Made by a program: the position numbers and the translations under genes. Source: Streptomyces sp. WZ.A104 (GTDB lineage Bacteria; Actinomycetota; Actinomycetes; Streptomycetales; Streptomycetaceae). Taken from it: a stretch of DNA of 64,000 nt. Positions 53,601 to 62,620 of the stretch are shown here, one piece after another (the stretch's first letter is position 1; each line of letters opens with the position of its first letter). Where the stretch lies: the NCBI RefSeq assembly GCF_002382885.1, contig NZ_NWVL01000003.1, positions 1 through 64,000 of the forward strand, read 5' to 3'. Under the pieces are notes generated by a model. The model had not been told where the DNA came from. It did not search any database and was given only the letters and a program-made list of their open reading frames with translations.

Positions 53601-55035
53601 ACTTCTTCCAGCCGAACGTGTCGCGTTCGTCCTTGGCGTACAAGCCGAGAGTGAGACTCGACAGTTTTCTGGCTGCGGCCTCCTTCACCTTCGAGGTGAC
53701 ATCGAACTCGAGGTTTCCGGCCGCGCAGTCCTTGCTCCACCCTTTGGAGTCGTTCACCGTCCGCAGGATGCTGCCTATTTTCGCGGGCTGTTTGTTCCAG
53801 GTGGTCTTCTTCGAGATGGGCTTCGTCTGCCAGAGTTCGACCGGCCTTGACTGGCAGGACCAGGACCACACATTCTTGATCCGGAACGTCGACTCCTTGA
53901 CCTGCGCCCCTTTGATGTTGGCCGTGTCGACCTGAAAGAAGGAACGGGAGACCCTGTCCAGGCCGCCGCTCTGGCTCTCATATCCCACACGAGCGACTTC
54001 GTTGGCGTTCCAGAAAGAGGAATTGGGGTAGCGCTCGTAGACGCGAGTCCAGTTCTGCCGCTTCCCCCACGCCCAGGAGGGATCGATGAATACCGGGTAC
54101 TTGGTGTTCTGCCCCGTCAGCAGTGCCTGATCCGGCTTGATCTCCAGCACATCGCCTGTGACTGTTGTCGGCATTTGCGCGTCCTGAGCCCCGGGAGCGG
54201 GCTCGAACGTCTCGGCGGGTGTGCCTTCCGCTGCGGAGGCGGCACGGGCCAGAGGCTGTGCGCCCGAGCTGGCGCTCGTGGAGTCCCACATCAACGGGGA
54301 CGGACTGGTGAAGATCGTTTGACCTGCCGGATTGACTGCAGCGACGCTGCCGGTCTCCGTGTCGACCGATACCTCCAGGCCGACTGTGGCGAGCCTGTAC
54401 TTCAGGGACGCGAGTTCGGGGTTCTGGGCTGCCTGGGCAGACTTGACGACCAGGAGCTGCGAGAAGCCCTCGACCTCTGCCTTGAGTTGCAGGTCCACGC
54501 CGGGCAGGACCTCGGCATAGGTGGCGACGTTCTCGGCGAGGATCGGTCTGGGCAGGGCCTCTGGCCAGGTCAGTGAGAGTGACCGACCGTCCTTGACTCC
54601 TGTCAGCAGGGGGCCGTCGCCACCTCCCGAGAAGGCCATGTCCACGGTGGACGCTTTGGGTACGACCGACCCGTCGGCTGCGAAGATCAAGCGGGCGTCA
54701 GTCGGGATCCACGCGCCCTCCCGGAGCAGACGGACCGGAGTGCTGTACCGCTTGACCGACCAACTGCCGTCCGGCAGAGCCCAGGTGTCCGCCGACTCCG
54801 TCCGTGCGGAGGTCAGTTCGTAGGGCTGTCCTGTCGTCCGGGCCTGATCGAGTGCGAAATCTTCTTCGCTCTGCGAGCCGTCGGCCACCGGATCCGCCAA
54901 CGCAGCAACCCCTGGTGAGGCCGAAGCTGGCACGGCCGCGAGGCCGGAGGAGAGCATTCCTCCGACCAGTGCAGCCGATACGTACCATCTAAAGCGCCGC
55001 TTTCTCCCTGAAATGCGTTTTGTCCAGCTATGCAT
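50662..55035 (-). CDS. Giant secreted FG-GAP/VCBS repeat protein with bulb-type lectin domain
   Basis: 1457 aa. Signal peptide (cleavage near PASASPG). An N-terminal region of about 300 residues resembles the front part of large Streptomyces LamG/RHS proteins, followed by a DNRLRE-like beta domain (about 350-520), Ig-like segments, five calcium-binding FG-GAP repeats (GDINGDSQPDLL, GDVNGDGIADLW, GDFTGDGVADLW), a bulb-type lectin domain (AVMQAQGNLVVYKADGTT) and six further repeats of about 65 residues (GDFNGDGRDDVAVWYDYADG). It is extracellular, probably binding sugar or surface. ATG at 55035 is preceded by GAGGGCGGGG. Divergent from the RHS gene. Confidence 0.88.
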   Translation of the reverse strand: MHSWTKRISGRKRRFRWYVSAALVGGMLSSGLAAVPASASPGVAALADPVADGSQSEEDFALDQARTTGQPYELTSARTESADTWALPDGSWSVKRYSTPVRLLREGAWIPTDARLIFAADGSVVPKASTVDMAFSGGGDGPLLTGVKDGRSLSLTWPEALPRPILAENVATYAEVLPGVDLQLKAEVEGFSQLLVVKSAQAAQNPELASLKYRLATVGLEVSVDTETGSVAAVNPAGQTIFTSPSPLMWDSTSASSGAQPLARAASAAEGTPAETFEPAPGAQDAQMPTTVTGDVLEIKPDQALLTGQNTKYPVFIDPSWAWGKRQNWTRVYERYPNSSFWNANEVARVGYESQSGGLDRVSRSFFQVDTANIKGAQVKESTFRIKNVWSWSCQSRPVELWQTKPISKKTTWNKQPAKIGSILRTVNDSKGWSKDCAAGNLEFDVTSKVKEAAARKLSSLTLGLYAKDERDTFGWKKFDPKTAVLETKYNNPPKVPSGLGTHPKTSCSSGGLIGNTRVSLYAKFDDKDAGNLTAEFQLFKSGSTSPAATQSLPANKGKISTWAVPDADLPTGSWTWRTRVKDQDNAYSAWSATCKFTVDRTRPSKPPVITSDGNKFPSGDNGWPTVTGKARETGKFTFSPNGVTDVDHYVWWTDHAPDVNDTRPGVPVSVRPPGYGPHFVYAYSVDKAGNRSDTATYLYYAGRSQERDGPGDLNGDANNDIWSVDSNGTLLTYAGQGNGDFAAATNGGRTFSGASVDSRGDWGQDGYNDLVGLEYDSTEKRKRLWTYPNNGDGVISDDYTELTVACPVVNEEMGCVGDDKWTGDDHWHNAEQVVAAGDINGDSQPDLLIKQGKYLWAYYGNRASYSLDIAEPVLVGGNDWDKFTVMVPGDVNGDGIADLWLRDNVTGDILRAHGKKGPNGYVDPTTWGSSKDRVKIGQGVPAKTYPAIGSVGDFTGDGVADLWARKADNTMVGWPGRTTGPIFFGTSFAIDGAVGGTRIPAGTTLAGGQSYTSKSAKLTMKEDGDLEITSNAGKRLWSTKTAGNIGAKAVMQAQGNLVVYKADGTTVLWDSKTSGAEGYAVLQDRGNLVIHNAKGQSQWSSGTAIRHDYNGDGRSDLADWYDHADKSDSIHSFLADSDGKFKNPFAGWNVPPDSWNAGLMKHTTGDYNGDGIGDVAAVYGYQDGRVSLWTWLGNSQGRFAAPFESWKVPPGNWSFKRMRLNSGDFNGDGRDDVAVWYDYADGRDALWTFTANVRGGFNSPFTSWTGPAGNWTTARDKQVTGDFNGDGRDDLAVFHGYSDGSNKIFTFLTAPTGGFNYPVGSWTSTSWGSWDRTTVHAGDFDGDGRDDIAGWYDYADGHDSIYVFPSSPAGTFSSTAQAWTTPAGNMWRDHMSISIGDYNGDGLDDFGALYGYDNGSIKAWTWLALPNRTFAKPVSSWGVTTGFSFARAHVLERYGS

Positions 55036-55281
55036 GACCCCGCCCTCAACATGTCCGATATTCGCCGACACTTTATACAGGATGCCACCTGTCGGTCGGG
55101 GGGTTAATTCTCTCTGCATTAGTTCGCTTTGCGGTGGTTTTGCTTGCTGGATTGGCAATTCGTGGCAAGGTCGGATTTCGCGCTTTTTGTGCCGTTATCG
55201 CCGAAGGTAATTCGAAGATGCCTCGCGAAGTGCCCTGTTAGCCTGCGTCAGTTGGTTTCACGTGCATTTAAGGGGTGGGAA
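55036..55281. promoter_or_regulatory. AT-rich divergent promoter region of the FG-GAP and RHS genes
   Basis: 246 bases, far richer in A/T than the rest of the window. On the minus strand a TATAAAG box lies about 35 bases before the FG-GAP start; on the plus strand AAGGGGTGGGAA is the RHS ribosome site. No clear -35 element or operator. The composition is consistent with foreign origin. Confidence 0.5.
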
Positions 55282-58200
55282 ATGGGGCAAAATGGTAGAC
55301 GTGGGCTATCGGCCTCTTTGGCTGCTGCGGTTCTTGTCGGGCTGCTGCCAGGAATAGCATTCGCGGCCGGTTCGGATGGGAATGGGCAGCTTCCTGAACT
55401 GAAACAGCCGAAGGCGGTTCCGGTCGAAGGGGTGGGTGTCGGGAGAAAGGGGCGGCCCGACGCAGCGGCGGCAGGGGCTTGGAGCAAGCGGACCCACAAG
55501 GTGAGCTGGCCCAGCGCCGGGTCCGGCGAAGTGTCCCTTGCCGCCGGCGGCCGCGTGGAAGGGCTCCCTGTATCAGTGGCTCCTGCTGCTTCCAAGCGCG
55601 GGCAAGGGGGCAAAGGTTCGGCGTCGAACCGGACTGGCGATCAAGTCAGGGTCTCCGTTATGGGACGGGATGCTGCGCGCAAGGCCGGCATCGACGGCCT
55701 CCTGCTCTCGGTTGGCAGTGTCGCCGGTGCGGCGAAGTCGACTCCGGCCAAGGTGGAGGTGGACTACAACTCGTTCCGAGGCGCTTACGGCGGGGACTGG
55801 GCCGCTCGTCTCCGCTTGGTGGAGCTGCCTGCCTGCGCGCTGACGACGCCCACGCTGACCAAATGCCGTATCCAGGAGCCGGTTGAGACGAAGAACGACA
55901 CCCGGTCCGGCAAGCTTTCGGCCGAGGTGCCCCTGGGCGGAGCCCCTGGAACGGGTAGCGGCGAGGCCTCAAGGTCGGCGTCGGCTGGATCTGCCACAGT
56001 CCTCGCTGCGACTGCCGAGGCCTCCGGCCCGACCGGCAACTACAAGGCGACATCGCTCCAACCCTCCGGCAATTGGAGCGCGGGTGGTTCGACCGGTGCG
56101 TTCACCTGGTCGTACCCGCTCGGCGTTCCGGCGGTCCCGGGCGGGATGGAGCCGCAGATCTCGCTCGACTACAACTCCCAGTCGGTGGACGGGCGTACCG
56201 CCGCATCCAACAACCAGCCGTCTTGGATCGGTGACGGGTGGTCGTGGGAGCCGGGCTTCATCGAGCGTCGCTACAAGGCCTGCAACGACGACAAGACCGG
56301 GGGGACGAACACCACGCGGGTCGGCGATCTGTGCTGGTACAACGACAATGCCACTCTCTCGCTCGGGGGTAAAAGTACCGAACTCGTGTACGAGAAGGGA
56401 GAGGGGTGGCACCCGGCGAGCGACTCGGGCGAGAAGGTCGAGAAGCTGACGGGTGCCTCCAACGGTGACAAGGGCACCCCGGGCGTCGACGGGGTAGGTG
56501 AGCACTGGAAGGTCACCACCTCTGACGGTACCCAGTATTTCTTCGGTCTGAATCGTCTGCCAGGGTGGAAGGACAACGGTGAGAAGGGCGACGACCCTGT
56601 CACCAACTCCACCTGGACAGCGCCGGTGTTCGGCAATCAGACAGGTGAGCCCTGCTACGACTCCTCATTCGCCTCCGGATGGTGCCAGCAGGCCTGGCGC
56701 TGGCAGCTCGACTACGTTCTCAGCCCCACCGGTAGCGCCATGGCGTACTACTGGAAGAGCGAGTCGAACAACTACAGCCGCAACGTCACCCAGACCACCG
56801 GCAAGGGAACCGTCACGCCGTACATCCGGGGCGGGTACCTCGATCGCATCGATTACGGCCTGCGTCACGGCGCGGCGTACGACGGCAAGGCGATGGGGCA
56901 GGTCCACTTCGCCGTGGACGAGCGCTGCCTGGCCAATTGCGGCACCTTCAACGAGGCCAATGCGAAGTACTGGCCCGACGTCCCCTTCGACCGGTACTGC
57001 AAGGAGGAAGCCACTGAATGCAAGGACCAGTACTCTCCCACATTCTGGTCTCGCAAGCGGCTTACGGCGGTGACGACGAAGCTCCTGACAGGCGGTACGT
57101 ACAAGGACGTCGACACGTGGTCGCTGGTGCAGGATTTCCCCGCCGCCGGTGACGGAGTCTCCACGCCGATGTGGCTGAAGTCGATCCAGCGCACCGGAAA
57201 GGCCGGGGGAACGGCTTCGCTCCCGCCAGTGACCTTCGCAGGGGAGCAGAGGCCCAACCGAGTCGATGCTCTCGGCGATGGCCTGGCGCCGTTCGTGCGC
57301 CTTCGCCTGTACCAGATCACCACGGAATCCGGTGGCACGATTGGTGTCACGTACTCCCAGCCCGACTGCACGGCAACCAGGCTTCCGCCGGCAGATGCGT
57401 CCAACACCACACGCTGCTACCCGCTGAAGTGGGCGTACGAAGGCGAAACGGCCAGGCAGGACTGGTTCAACAGCTACGTCGTGACCCAGGTCGTCGAGGG
57501 CGACAATCTGGTCGAGTCGCCCGACAAGGTCACCTCCTACGCCTACGTGGGCGGCAGCGCCTGGGCGAAGAACACCGACGAGTTCACCAAGGCCGCCGAT
57601 CGCGTCCACTCGGTCGCTCGGGGCTACGAGCGAGTACAGACACGCGTCGGAGCGGCCTCTGATCCGAAGTTGCTGACCCAGACCCGCTACTTCCGCGGGA
57701 TCGACGGTCAGGATGTCAAGGACAGTACCGGTGCGGCCGTCATCGACCGCGAGCAGTTCGCGGGCATGCAACGGGAGACCGCAACGTACAACGGAGACGA
57801 CACCGCTAAGCTCGTGTCCGCGACCTCGTACACGCCCTGGCGGTCCGAGGTTCTCGCCACGCGTGCGCGTACCGGCCTGCCGGATCTTGAGGCGTACAGG
57901 ACGGGCGTCCAGAAGGAGTCCACGCGCACCGCTGTCACCGGCGGCACCCGGACGGTCGAGCAGACACGGCACTTCGACAGCTACGGGATGGTCGACCGGA
58001 TCTCCGATTCCGGGGACACGACCAAAACCGGCGACGAGAAGTGCACCGTGACTACGTACGCGCGAAGCACCTCGGACTGGATCCTCGACAAGATCAGCCG
58101 TGTCGAGACCCTTGCCGTGCCGTGCGGCACGAGTCCGTCGCGTCCGGCCGACGTCATCGACGACGTCCGTACCTATTACGACGGTGGCGCGCTGGGCGCC

Positions 58201-61200
58201 GCACCCACCAAGGGTCTTGTCACCAAGACCGACCGCATCAACGGTAAGGGCACCGGATACGACGTCCAGACCAGTGTGCCCAGTACGTGTGGCCCGAGCG
58301 GCACGCAGCTCTGCTACGACATCTACGGCCGCGGGCTCGCGGGTGCCGATGCACACGGCAAGGTGACCACGACGGCCTATACACCGGCCACGGGAGAGGC
58401 ACCGACGACTCTGGTTGTCACCAACCCCAAGGGACACAAGACCACCACCGTGGCGGACCCGCTGCGGGCGCAGGCCACTCAGGTCACGGACGCCAACGGC
58501 AAGATCACGACGACGGCCTACGATCCGATGGGGCGCGTCACCAAGGTCTGGCTGCCCACCCGCTCCGCCGCCACGTACCCGGACACCCCGAACTATCTCT
58601 TCGAGTACCTGGTCCGCAACGACGGGCCGGTCGTGGTGACATCGAAGTCACTCACGCATGACAGCAAGTACGAGACCAGCTATTCGTTCCAGGACGGCAT
58701 GCTGCGTGAGAGGCAGACTCAGGAGACCTCCCCGGATCGCAAGGGCCGTCTGGTCACCGAGACCTTCTACGACACGCGCGGCCTGGCTTGGCGGTCGTCC
58801 GGCGTCTACTTCGCCGAAGGCGCGGCCGAGCCGGTTCTCGTGACAGGCAAGGAGCTCAACTACCCGGCGTCCACCGACACCGAGTTCGACGGCGTCGGCC
58901 GGGTAACCGCTGTGACAGCCAAGAGGTTCGGGGACGAGAGCAGGCGTACCACCACCCTGTACACCGGTGACACCACCACGGTGATACCTCCCACGGGCGG
59001 AACTCCGACCACGACGGTTACCGACGCCGTGGGCCGCACGACGGAGTTCAAGGAGTACAAGGACGCCGCTCGGACCACCTCCCAGTCCACCACGTACGGT
59101 TTCGACAGGCTCGGTAGGCTCGAACGCATCACCGATCCGGCCGGAGCCCAGTGGACCTACAAGTACGACGTGCGCGGTCGTCGAGTGGAGGCGACCGATC
59201 CCGACAAGGGGAAAACGGTCACTGAGTTCGACAAGGGCGACCGGGCCGCCAGCATCACGGACGCGCGGAACATCACGCTTCACACGGACTACGACGACCT
59301 CGGGCGCAAGACAGCAGTCAAATCCGGTGCGACCACCCTTGCCGCGTGGGAGTACGACACGGTGTCCAAGGGGCAGCTGTCGAAGTCGACCCGCTACGTC
59401 GAAGGCAAGTCCTATGAGACGGCTGTCACCACGTACAACAGCCTCTACCAGCCCGTAGTCACACAGGTCACCATCCCGGACAGTCAGGGGACGCTGGCCG
59501 GAACCTACAAGTGGATCACGAGCTACAACCTGAACACCGGCCAGGTGATGTGGGTGCAGCATCCGGCGATCGGAGGACTGCCGTCCGAGAGAGTCACCAA
59601 CACGTACACGCCTGTGTCCGGGTTGCTGAGCACCGTGGGCGCCGGTACCGATCCGGTGGTGTCGGACAGCACTTACGACCACTACGGCCGTGAAATCCGC
59701 CGCCAGTTCGGTGCTTTCGGACGGAGCGTGTGGCGGACGAACACCTTCGACGAACACACCGGGCAGCTCACGGACGCCTACCTAGACCGTGATGCCGCTC
59801 CACAGCGCATCGACGACTCCCACTACACCTACGATCCGGCAGGCTCCATCACGTCGATCTCCACGTCGCACGGTCAGGACGCGGCCCGCACCACCGACAC
59901 CCAGTGCTTCGGCATGGATACACTGCGCCGGATCACCGAGGCCTGGAGCAGCCGCACCGAGAACAAATGCGCTGAGAAGCCGTCGGCGTCCGAGGTCGGT
60001 GGCCAGGATGCGTACTGGACTACCTACACCTACGACGCGGTCGGCAATCGCAGGACCGAGACAAAGCACCAGACCGCCTCGGGACCTGCGGCCGACACCG
60101 TTCGCACCTACGCCGCCCCGACGGCCGGCAAGCACGATCTGCCCAAGGTGACGCAGACCGGCTCCAGCCCGCGCGAGGAGCTCTTCACCTACGACGCCAC
60201 GGGCAACACAGAGACACGCAAGATCGGAACCGCGGATGCGCAGACCTTGGCCTGGGACGAGGAGGGGCACCTGAAGTCCGTCACCCAGGGCAACACGGTC
60301 AGCTCGTACGCCTACGACGCGGATGGTGAGCGGCTGTTCCGCAAGGACACCACCGGCACCACCCTCTACCTGCCGAACGGCAACGAGCTGCAGCTTGACA
60401 AGGCGGGCGCCCTCACCGGGACCCGTTACTACCTCGCGGGCGAAGTTCCGGTGGCCATGCGTACCAAGGGCAAGGTCACGTTCGTCTTCGGTGACCACCA
60501 CGGCACCGGGACAACACAGGTGAGCGCCGACGCCCAGCAGACTGTCACGCGCCGCAAGTCGACGATCTTCGGCGAGGCGCGAGGCATCCAGCCTGTCGGG
60601 TGGGTCGGTGACAAGGGGTTCATCGGTGGGACCAAGGACTCCGACACCGGTCTGACGCACATCGGTGCCCGGGAGTACGACCCTTCGATCGGTCGGTTCG
60701 TCTCCGTGGACCCGATCCTGGAGGCCGACAAGCCGCAGACCATGAATGGCTACGGATACGCGGCCAACAACCCGGTCACCTTCTCCGACCCTTCCGGTGA
60801 GGCCCTGGAAGAGTGCGTGAGCGGCATGTACAGGTGCAGCGGGGGCACGAAGGTGGTTGGCAAGGGAGCCAACTACAAGAAGATAGTCGCGCAGAACAAG
60901 AAGAGCAGTGCCTACTATCAGAAGAATTATCAGACGTACCAACGTCGACAGGAGTTGGGCCGTCGTGCCACGGCGGCTTACCGCTTCGGGAACTCTGGAG
61001 TCACTGCCACGCTGACGAAGAACCACCTGAACCCCAACGCCCTCCAGGTAGTCGCGTTCTATTTCATGGGAGCTGCTCCGACTTCGTACAGCTTCGACCA
61101 GAACGACCGTTTCACTGTGGGAGTGCAGAACCACATGTGGATGGACGTGGTCCGCAAATACCTAGCGAATCGTAAGGGCACGATAATAGGCGAGGAGATC

Positions 61201-61617
61201 AAGGGTCTCGATTACAAGACGAAGTATGGCGCGGCAATGCTCGGCACGTCACTTCAACACATGATGCTCGTGGACGGAGGTGCTGCGCTGACCTACATGG
61301 CTGAAGGGCCCTCCAATCCGGATGCAGAAGCTGGTGCCACCCGTGCTGTGCTCGGTTCCTTCAATCTGAAGGCGAAAGTGACCGACTATCACCCGCAGCT
61401 CCGCACCGGCAAGGTCGACTTCGAGCTCACCCAAAAGATGACCGAAGCCTCGTTCACCAGGTCGGTGTCCACTGAAGGATACGAAAGTGGGGCCAAGGAT
61501 CCAACGATGTCCTCGGTCTCCGAGTCGATAAGAGGGATCTTCCCGGGCGGTCAGCGGGACGTGCAATTCACTGTCCGGTGGACCGAGAGCATTCATATGC
61601 GCCGGCCGGTCGACTAG
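55282..61617 (+). CDS. Secreted RHS/YD-repeat protein with unrecognised C-terminal domain
   Basis: 2111 aa. Signal peptide ending GIAFA. Residues about 230-750 form the SpvB/TcdB-like front part (PQISLDYNSQSVDGRTAASN, SYIGDGWSWEPGF-type). YD repeats fill about 1000-1780 (YDPMGRVTKVW, YDVRGRRVEATDPDKG, YDATGNTETRK). The RHS core ends at YDPSIGRFVSVDP and NGYGYAANNPVTFSDPSG (G1839). The last 272 residues (1840-2111) are variable in such proteins and usually carry a toxin; I recognise no known nuclease, deaminase or ADP-ribosyltransferase motif. A lipoprotein gene follows. Confidence 0.92.
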   Translation: MGQNGRRGLSASLAAAVLVGLLPGIAFAAGSDGNGQLPELKQPKAVPVEGVGVGRKGRPDAAAAGAWSKRTHKVSWPSAGSGEVSLAAGGRVEGLPVSVAPAASKRGQGGKGSASNRTGDQVRVSVMGRDAARKAGIDGLLLSVGSVAGAAKSTPAKVEVDYNSFRGAYGGDWAARLRLVELPACALTTPTLTKCRIQEPVETKNDTRSGKLSAEVPLGGAPGTGSGEASRSASAGSATVLAATAEASGPTGNYKATSLQPSGNWSAGGSTGAFTWSYPLGVPAVPGGMEPQISLDYNSQSVDGRTAASNNQPSWIGDGWSWEPGFIERRYKACNDDKTGGTNTTRVGDLCWYNDNATLSLGGKSTELVYEKGEGWHPASDSGEKVEKLTGASNGDKGTPGVDGVGEHWKVTTSDGTQYFFGLNRLPGWKDNGEKGDDPVTNSTWTAPVFGNQTGEPCYDSSFASGWCQQAWRWQLDYVLSPTGSAMAYYWKSESNNYSRNVTQTTGKGTVTPYIRGGYLDRIDYGLRHGAAYDGKAMGQVHFAVDERCLANCGTFNEANAKYWPDVPFDRYCKEEATECKDQYSPTFWSRKRLTAVTTKLLTGGTYKDVDTWSLVQDFPAAGDGVSTPMWLKSIQRTGKAGGTASLPPVTFAGEQRPNRVDALGDGLAPFVRLRLYQITTESGGTIGVTYSQPDCTATRLPPADASNTTRCYPLKWAYEGETARQDWFNSYVVTQVVEGDNLVESPDKVTSYAYVGGSAWAKNTDEFTKAADRVHSVARGYERVQTRVGAASDPKLLTQTRYFRGIDGQDVKDSTGAAVIDREQFAGMQRETATYNGDDTAKLVSATSYTPWRSEVLATRARTGLPDLEAYRTGVQKESTRTAVTGGTRTVEQTRHFDSYGMVDRISDSGDTTKTGDEKCTVTTYARSTSDWILDKISRVETLAVPCGTSPSRPADVIDDVRTYYDGGALGAAPTKGLVTKTDRINGKGTGYDVQTSVPSTCGPSGTQLCYDIYGRGLAGADAHGKVTTTAYTPATGEAPTTLVVTNPKGHKTTTVADPLRAQATQVTDANGKITTTAYDPMGRVTKVWLPTRSAATYPDTPNYLFEYLVRNDGPVVVTSKSLTHDSKYETSYSFQDGMLRERQTQETSPDRKGRLVTETFYDTRGLAWRSSGVYFAEGAAEPVLVTGKELNYPASTDTEFDGVGRVTAVTAKRFGDESRRTTTLYTGDTTTVIPPTGGTPTTTVTDAVGRTTEFKEYKDAARTTSQSTTYGFDRLGRLERITDPAGAQWTYKYDVRGRRVEATDPDKGKTVTEFDKGDRAASITDARNITLHTDYDDLGRKTAVKSGATTLAAWEYDTVSKGQLSKSTRYVEGKSYETAVTTYNSLYQPVVTQVTIPDSQGTLAGTYKWITSYNLNTGQVMWVQHPAIGGLPSERVTNTYTPVSGLLSTVGAGTDPVVSDSTYDHYGREIRRQFGAFGRSVWRTNTFDEHTGQLTDAYLDRDAAPQRIDDSHYTYDPAGSITSISTSHGQDAARTTDTQCFGMDTLRRITEAWSSRTENKCAEKPSASEVGGQDAYWTTYTYDAVGNRRTETKHQTASGPAADTVRTYAAPTAGKHDLPKVTQTGSSPREELFTYDATGNTETRKIGTADAQTLAWDEEGHLKSVTQGNTVSSYAYDADGERLFRKDTTGTTLYLPNGNELQLDKAGALTGTRYYLAGEVPVAMRTKGKVTFVFGDHHGTGTTQVSADAQQTVTRRKSTIFGEARGIQPVGWVGDKGFIGGTKDSDTGLTHIGAREYDPSIGRFVSVDPILEADKPQTMNGYGYAANNPVTFSDPSGEALEECVSGMYRCSGGTKVVGKGANYKKIVAQNKKSSAYYQKNYQTYQRRQELGRRATAAYRFGNSGVTATLTKNHLNPNALQVVAFYFMGAAPTSYSFDQNDRFTVGVQNHMWMDVVRKYLANRKGTIIGEEIKGLDYKTKYGAAMLGTSLQHMMLVDGGAALTYMAEGPSNPDAEAGATRAVLGSFNLKAKVTDYHPQLRTGKVDFELTQKMTEASFTRSVSTEGYESGAKDPTMSSVSESIRGIFPGGQRDVQFTVRWTESIHMRRPVD

Positions 61618-61642
61618 CGCAGTAAGTACGTTGCGGTACGCA

Positions 61643-61678
61643 GCCGGGCGGCCGAGGTGACACCTTTGGCCGCCCGGC
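61643..61678. terminator. Hairpin between the RHS and lipoprotein genes
   Basis: GCCGGGCGGCC and GGCCGCCCGGC pair, with an inner AGGTG/CACCT stem. It lies 26 bases after the RHS stop and 24 before the next start, so it may only partly reduce read-through to the downstream lipoprotein. Confidence 0.7.
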
Positions 61679-61701
61679 CCACGTTGTGAAAGAGGTTGTT
61701 C

Positions 61702-62259
61702 ATGTCTGTCCGATTCAGGCAACTCGTGGCCCCCGTAGTGGCTGTTGCGACAGTGCTCGCAGGAAGCGCGGCCTGTGTCGATAACCGAACCGCTCCACTG
61801 CCGCCTCCTGTAACTGCGAAGTCGGCCGATCTCTACGGAACCTGGAAGGGCTGGTCCGGTAGTTCACTGACTCTTCGTCCGGGTGGTGTTGCCGAGGCGG
61901 TCGATCTCGACGGCCAGGAGTTCCGGTTTGATGACGGCTGGCGGATGTCAGGATCCGGAACCTGGTCACTTTCCGAACCAGGAGAATACAAGGGTGGAAA
62001 CACGGTGGGCACTGGTTCCGTGGTGCATGTGGTGGTCAAGCCTTCTGTGGATAGCGTTGGCGGCGGTGCAGCAAAGGCGAACGAATCCCCTTCGTCGGTT
62101 CCGTCGGATCCGGCAAGTGCGGCGACTCGTACGGCTCCGCCACCGACGGAGGCTGCCTGGGACCTCAGTGTTGTCAAGGACAAGTCGGGAAAGCTCGAAT
62201 TGTTCTTCCTGACGTCTGACCCGGATGTGCGGGATAAGTACTACCTGTCCCGTCGCTGA
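61702..62259 (+). CDS. Small lipoprotein, candidate immunity protein
   Basis: 185 aa. Lipobox AGSAAC gives a lipid-anchored protein. The conserved part (LYGTWKGWSGSSLTLRPGG, GSGTWSLSEPGEY) is a beta-rich domain seen in many Streptomyces lipoproteins. A Ser/Pro/Ala-rich insert follows (ANESPSSVPSDPASAATRTA) and the chain ends LELFFLTSDPDVRDKYYLSRR. GAAAGAGG precedes the ATG at 61702. The position, directly behind the RHS protein, suggests it may neutralise or assist the RHS C-terminal domain outside the membrane; no motif proves this. Confidence 0.75.
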   Translation: MSVRFRQLVAPVVAVATVLAGSAACVDNRTAPLPPPVTAKSADLYGTWKGWSGSSLTLRPGGVAEAVDLDGQEFRFDDGWRMSGSGTWSLSEPGEYKGGNTVGTGSVVHVVVKPSVDSVGGGAAKANESPSSVPSDPASAATRTAPPPTEAAWDLSVVKDKSGKLELFFLTSDPDVRDKYYLSRR

Positions 62260-62288
62260 GGGCGCGCCGGTAGTCAGCTCGCCCGCAC

Positions 62289-62470
62289 GTGCTGATCATC
62301 GAGGTTGCGCCCGGCGAAGCCATCCGGTGCCACTCACCGGGCCCCATCGGCCGCACGATCGTCAGCTTCCACGGGCGTCCGGGCGGCGGCCTGCGACATC
62401 GCCCCGGAATGGCTCCGCGCAACGGCCTCGCCCCGGGCGCAGGGCTTCCTGTGCGGGTCACGGCGGCGGC
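62289..62470 (+). pseudogene. Decayed second copy of the GT52-like gene 3' end
   Basis: The reading LIIEVAPGEAIRCHSPGPIG..TIVSF followed, in another frame, by ACDIAPEWLRATASPRAQGF matches the last third of the gene ending at 48837. It lacks 41 bases between the two conserved blocks and shifts frame there. No start, no front part. The rest of 62260-62620 holds no other feature; the final AT-richer 60 bases contain the promoter of the M20 gene. Confidence 0.85.
62340..62470 (+). repeat. Right copy of the island-flanking direct repeat
   Basis: Same orientation as the copy at 48628-48803. Two perfect blocks (31 and 30 bases) joined by an 18-20-base junction instead of the original 61 bases. Confidence 0.9.
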
Positions 62471-62620
62471 GCGGGGGCGCCACCGCCGGTACGGAGGGCG
62501 CCGTTTATACCCGCAACCACCCAGCGTCACACGTCCTCCCCCGAACTTTGTTCGCCTGTGCGGCTGAAGTTTTGTTGATCTGTGGCCAGTTGAAGGGGCA
62601 AGGGGCCTACGCTTCATAAG

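Noticed and set aside
48895..62259. Integrative element or prophage
   Set aside because: No integrase, transposase, excisionase, replication or conjugation gene and no tRNA target; the flanking repeats derive from a protein gene, so plain recombination is a simpler explanation.
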